Positions 6,498 through 8,980 of a stretch of DNA of 8,980 nt are shown here, piece by piece; within the stretch, counting starts at the first letter, position 1; the number at the start of each line of letters is the position of its first letter. Source of the stretch: a bacterium (GTDB lineage: Bacteria > CBDUZB01 > JAGLHV01); contig JAGLHV010000036.1 in the NCBI GenBank assembly GCA_023143305.1, positions 1 through 8,980 of the forward strand. Reading direction: 5' to 3'. Below the pieces are notes generated by a model. That model saw nothing but the letters and a program-made list of their open reading frames with translations, ran no database searches and was not told where the DNA came from. A program made the translations under genes and the position numbers.

Positions 6498-6812
6498 ATG
6501 ATAAATTCCATACAAAAGATAAAAGAAGCAGAAAAAAACGGCGAAAGACAGATTGAGAAAGCAGAGGAAGAAGCTAAAAATATTATTGAAAAAGCAGGTC
6601 AGAAGGAAAAAGAAATTATCAGTTTGGCAGAAAAACAGGCAGAAGAAGAAATAAAAGTTTTAATGGAAAAAGCAGAAAAGCAAGGAAGTATAGAGGAAGA
6701 AAAAAAATTAGAAGAAACTGAAAGAATAAGAAAAATAATAAAAGAGAAAATAAAAGAAAATTTTTCTAATGCCAAAAAAATAATAAAAGAGAAATTGGGG
6801 ATAACGGAATAA
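6498..6812 (+). CDS. ntpF: V/A-type ATPase peripheral-stalk coiled-coil subunit (G/H, NtpF/AhaH type)
   Basis: This 104-residue, highly charged, Glu/Lys/Ala-rich protein is almost wholly helical, with alanines spaced as in a coiled coil (IEKAEEEAKNIIEKAGQKEKEII, about 19-41) and a basic C-terminal part (80-104, ending KEKLGITE). Such a protein directly before subunit I is the standard start of bacterial and archaeal V/A-ATPase operons (order F-I-K in Enterococcus). It would pair with subunit E to form the outer stalk that holds the catalytic head to subunit I. No signal peptide or membrane segment. The ribosome site AAGGTG lies 5 bases before the ATG. Sequence alone would not prove identity, because coiled coils look alike; the call rests on length, composition and position. 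Confidence 0.85.
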   Translation: MINSIQKIKEAEKNGERQIEKAEEEAKNIIEKAGQKEKEIISLAEKQAEEEIKVLMEKAEKQGSIEEEKKLEETERIRKIIKEKIKENFSNAKKIIKEKLGITE

Positions 6813-6813
6813 A

Positions 6814-8931
6814 ATGGCCATTGCCGAAGTAAAGAAAATAGAAATTATTGCTCATCTTTGCTGGGTGGATAAATTACTGGAAAGATTACGTAAGCACGGA
6901 GTAGTTGAAATTAAAAAAGCCGGGGAAGAGGAATTAACTGCGAGCTGTTCCTGTTTTAAAGAATTCCTGCGTGATTCCGAAGAGAAACTCAAAGGAATAA
7001 AATATGTTGTTGGGTATTTAAAAAATTTTGTTCCTGCTAAAATGGTTAAGGAAAAGATAAAAGCAGGAAAACTTATTTTAAAAAAGAAAGAAATAGCTCA
7101 ATTAATTAAGTCTATAGATGTTTTTAGTGTCGAGGAAGAATGCCGGGTTTTGGAAAAAGAAAGCCAGGAATTACAAAGAGAAAAAAACAATTTAAAACTA
7201 CAAATTGAGCAACTCCGTCCCTGGAAAAAGTTGATGGTACCCTTGAAAGAATTAACCGACACTAAGTATGTCCGGTTTTTACTTGGAGGATTACCGCAGG
7301 ATAAATATGACCTTTTGGTAAGTGAGCTAAGTAACTATGAAGGAGTGCTGGTACATGAAATTTATACGGAAAAAAAGATCAAATATGGATTGGTTATTTT
7401 TCTGAAGGAAGATACAGAGATTATACAAAAGGTGTTAAAAAAATACTCATTTAATCAAGTGGGTTTACCCTCTGTTCCTGTTATGTGTGAAGAATTAATT
7501 TCTCAGAAAGAACATTTGTCGGAGAAGGTAAGAATTAAACAAAAACAAGTAGAAGAAAAAGCAAAAAATAAGGCTAAGGATTTTATTAATTTTGTGATTT
7601 TATCTGATTACTACGAAAATATGCAAAAGAAAGAGGAAGTGAAAAAAAAATTTTTAAAAACGAAATCCGTTTTTTATTTAACCGGCTGGATTTTGGCCAG
7701 AAAACAAAAAGAAGTAAAAGAAGATTTGGAAAATAAATTTCCGGAAATCGAAATAGATTTTAAGGTTCCCGGAAAAAACGAAGATATTCCGGTTGCTCTG
7801 GAAAATAAGAAAATAGTAGAACCCTTTGAAGTAATTACCGATTTATATGGACGGCCTTTTTATTCGGGAATGGATCCTACGCCGGTATTAGCTTTGTTTT
7901 ATGCTTTGTTTTTTGGGTTATGCATAACGGATGCCGGATATGGAATAATAATTTGTCTTATTACTTCTTTCAGTTTGGTTTATTTTAGAAAAAAAATGGA
8001 TGAGCAACTGCGCAAATTTATTGCGTTATTTTTGTTAGGAGGAGTTTGTACTATTTTAATGGGGATGATGACCGGCGGGTGGTTTGGAATGACCGTGAAA
8101 TGGAAGTTATTTGATCCCCTTAACGATTTACAGATATTTTTTGCTATAGCCTTGAGTTTAGGAGTAATTCATGTTATTTGCGGTCTGGGAATGAAAATAT
8201 ATGAAAATATCGGTTATAAACAATGGCAGGCGGCAATTTGGGATCAGGGACTATGGATTTTGCTTATTCTTTCTTCAATAGGATGGGCAATAACAAAAAT
8301 GGGAATAATTTCTGGGGGTATGTGTTTATTATTTAAAGTAGGAATTTTTGTGGCGGTATTCGGAATAATTTGTTTTCAGGGAAGAACTGTAGATAAAAAC
8401 CTGGGAGAAAAAACAGACAAAGAGTATACTCTTTTATGGATAACCCTGATTATTAGTTGTTCTCTTCTGATATCCGGGATATTTAAATTTATAAGTGCGT
8501 TTTGTTTGGTTTTTTCTTTTTTAGGAATAATTTATTTAGGACGGAGAAATATTCTTTCTCTCCTGGGACGGATAGGGTTAGGATGCTATGCTTTATATGG
8601 AAGTACAGCTTATTTAGGAGATATTCTTTCTTATTCCCGTTTGGTAGCCCTGGGCTTAGGTACGGGAATTGTAGGGTTGGTGGTTAATAAAATGGCCGGG
8701 GTTGCGGCGCAAACTCCTATTTATATAAGCATTATTTTAGTTCCCTTGATTTTGTTATTAGGTCATACTTTTAATTTGGCAATAAACATCCTCAGTGCGT
8801 TTGTTCATTCCTGCCGGTTGCAGTATGTAGAGTTTTTTACTAAATTTTACCAGTCGGGAGGAAAGTTTTTTAAACCATTTAAAGAAGAATATAAATATAT
8901 TACCATACAGTCAGATGATATGCCTGATTAA
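6814..8931 (+). CDS. ntpI: V/A-type ATPase membrane subunit I (subunit a homologue)
   Basis: Subunit I is the membrane stator that forms the ion half-channels next to the rotating proteolipid ring. The 705 residues begin with a cytoplasmic domain (1 to about 340, opening MAIAEVKKIEIIAHL) with a coiled coil around 105-135 and another around 226-255. The membrane domain from about 352 opens with the family motif YSGMDPTP then ALFFGLCITDAGYG (364-377). About seven or eight hydrophobic segments follow. LGDILSYSRLVALGLGTG (601-618) holds R609, which aligns with the essential arginine for ion transfer (yeast Vph1 R735). The last segment reads GHTFNLAINILSAFVHSCRLQYVEFF (650-675), as usual for the family. 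The start lies one base after the stop of the stalk subunit (TAA-A-ATG), so translation is probably coupled. Complete. Whether it moves H+ or Na+ cannot be read from this subunit. The proteolipid gene is expected just right of the window. Confidence 0.97.
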   Translation: MAIAEVKKIEIIAHLCWVDKLLERLRKHGVVEIKKAGEEELTASCSCFKEFLRDSEEKLKGIKYVVGYLKNFVPAKMVKEKIKAGKLILKKKEIAQLIKSIDVFSVEEECRVLEKESQELQREKNNLKLQIEQLRPWKKLMVPLKELTDTKYVRFLLGGLPQDKYDLLVSELSNYEGVLVHEIYTEKKIKYGLVIFLKEDTEIIQKVLKKYSFNQVGLPSVPVMCEELISQKEHLSEKVRIKQKQVEEKAKNKAKDFINFVILSDYYENMQKKEEVKKKFLKTKSVFYLTGWILARKQKEVKEDLENKFPEIEIDFKVPGKNEDIPVALENKKIVEPFEVITDLYGRPFYSGMDPTPVLALFYALFFGLCITDAGYGIIICLITSFSLVYFRKKMDEQLRKFIALFLLGGVCTILMGMMTGGWFGMTVKWKLFDPLNDLQIFFAIALSLGVIHVICGLGMKIYENIGYKQWQAAIWDQGLWILLILSSIGWAITKMGIISGGMCLLFKVGIFVAVFGIICFQGRTVDKNLGEKTDKEYTLLWITLIISCSLLISGIFKFISAFCLVFSFLGIIYLGRRNILSLLGRIGLGCYALYGSTAYLGDILSYSRLVALGLGTGIVGLVVNKMAGVAAQTPIYISIILVPLILLLGHTFNLAINILSAFVHSCRLQYVEFFTKFYQSGGKFFKPFKEEYKYITIQSDDMPD

Positions 8932-8942
8932 TCTCAATGAGA
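8932..8942. repeat. short palindrome directly after the subunit I stop codon
   Basis: TCTCA-A-TGAGA is a perfect 5-bp inverted repeat with a single central base, starting immediately after the stop codon (8929-8931). On its own it is too small to be a terminator. It may act with the larger repeat three bases further on. Confidence 0.35.
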
Positions 8943-8945
8943 CTT

Positions 8946-8978
8946 AGAGTTTTTATCAGCTAAGCTGATAAAAACTCT
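8946..8978. repeat. perfect 16-bp inverted repeat after subunit I
   Basis: The left arm AGAGTTTTTATCAGCT (8946-8961) and right arm (8963-8978) are exact complements around a single central A (8962). As RNA it would form a 15-bp stem with a TAA loop. The T-run is in the left arm and the A-run in the right arm, which is the reverse of a normal intrinsic terminator on either strand, and no T-run is visible afterwards before the window ends. It sits where the gene for the proteolipid (K) should follow. It could protect an mRNA end, be a binding site, or be the end of a small mobile or dispersed repeat. Confidence 0.6.
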
Positions 8979-8980
8979 GT

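Noticed and set aside
8946..8978. Ordinary rho-independent terminator
   Set aside because: The T-run is on the wrong arm for both strands and no T-run follows inside the window, so I list it as an inverted repeat instead.
1..8980. CRISPR array, tRNA, rRNA or transposase
   Set aside because: No regularly spaced direct repeats, no cloverleaf-like stretches in the gaps, and no transposase or integrase motifs in any reading frame examined.

Overview
The window is AT-rich (by eye about one third G+C) and comes from a bacterium. It has a bacterial tRNA-modification GTPase (MnmE), a KhpB/Jag RNA-binding protein, secreted envelope proteins and sigma-70-type promoters. It also carries the start of a V/A-type (rotary) ATPase gene set, which in bacteria occurs in spirochaetes, chlamydiae, Thermus, some Firmicutes and many uncultured phyla. 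The phylum cannot be fixed from this sequence. A poorly sampled candidate phylum is plausible, but that is inference.

Layout. Left block, all on the minus strand, read from about 4040 down to 1: khpB/jag, mnmE, an M23 metallopeptidase, then a FecR-domain protein that runs off the left edge. A near-consensus promoter (TTGACT, 17 bp, TATAAT) sits just before jag. The gaps of 50 to 94 bases hold no convincing terminator, so the four genes could form one unit. A weak extra promoter is possible before fecR. jag-mnmE is a classic pair, normally preceded by rnpA-yidC, but here jag has its own promoter and yidC is not upstream. Centre (3989-4283): a divergent intergenic region with one promoter on each strand and a small GC-rich hairpin. 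Right block, all on the plus strand: a 78-residue membrane protein; a 225-base gap with an extended -10 promoter and a predicted leader of about 145 nt; a 558-residue secreted protein with a GH18-like barrel; and then two genes of a V/A-ATPase, the coiled-coil stalk subunit and the membrane subunit I. These last two are separated by one base. The window ends in a perfect 16-bp inverted repeat after subunit I, where the proteolipid (K) gene would be expected next.

Functionally the window combines RNA and translation maintenance (KhpB, MnmE), envelope and cell-wall work (M23 peptidase, FecR protein, GH18-like protein, small membrane protein) and ion-driven bioenergetics (V/A-ATPase). I see no mobile element, CRISPR array, tRNA or rRNA. 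No clearly new multi-gene system is visible. The most unusual items are the GH18-like protein with a partly changed active-site signature, the loss of the GxxG motif in KhpB, and the long perfect inverted repeat at the right edge.
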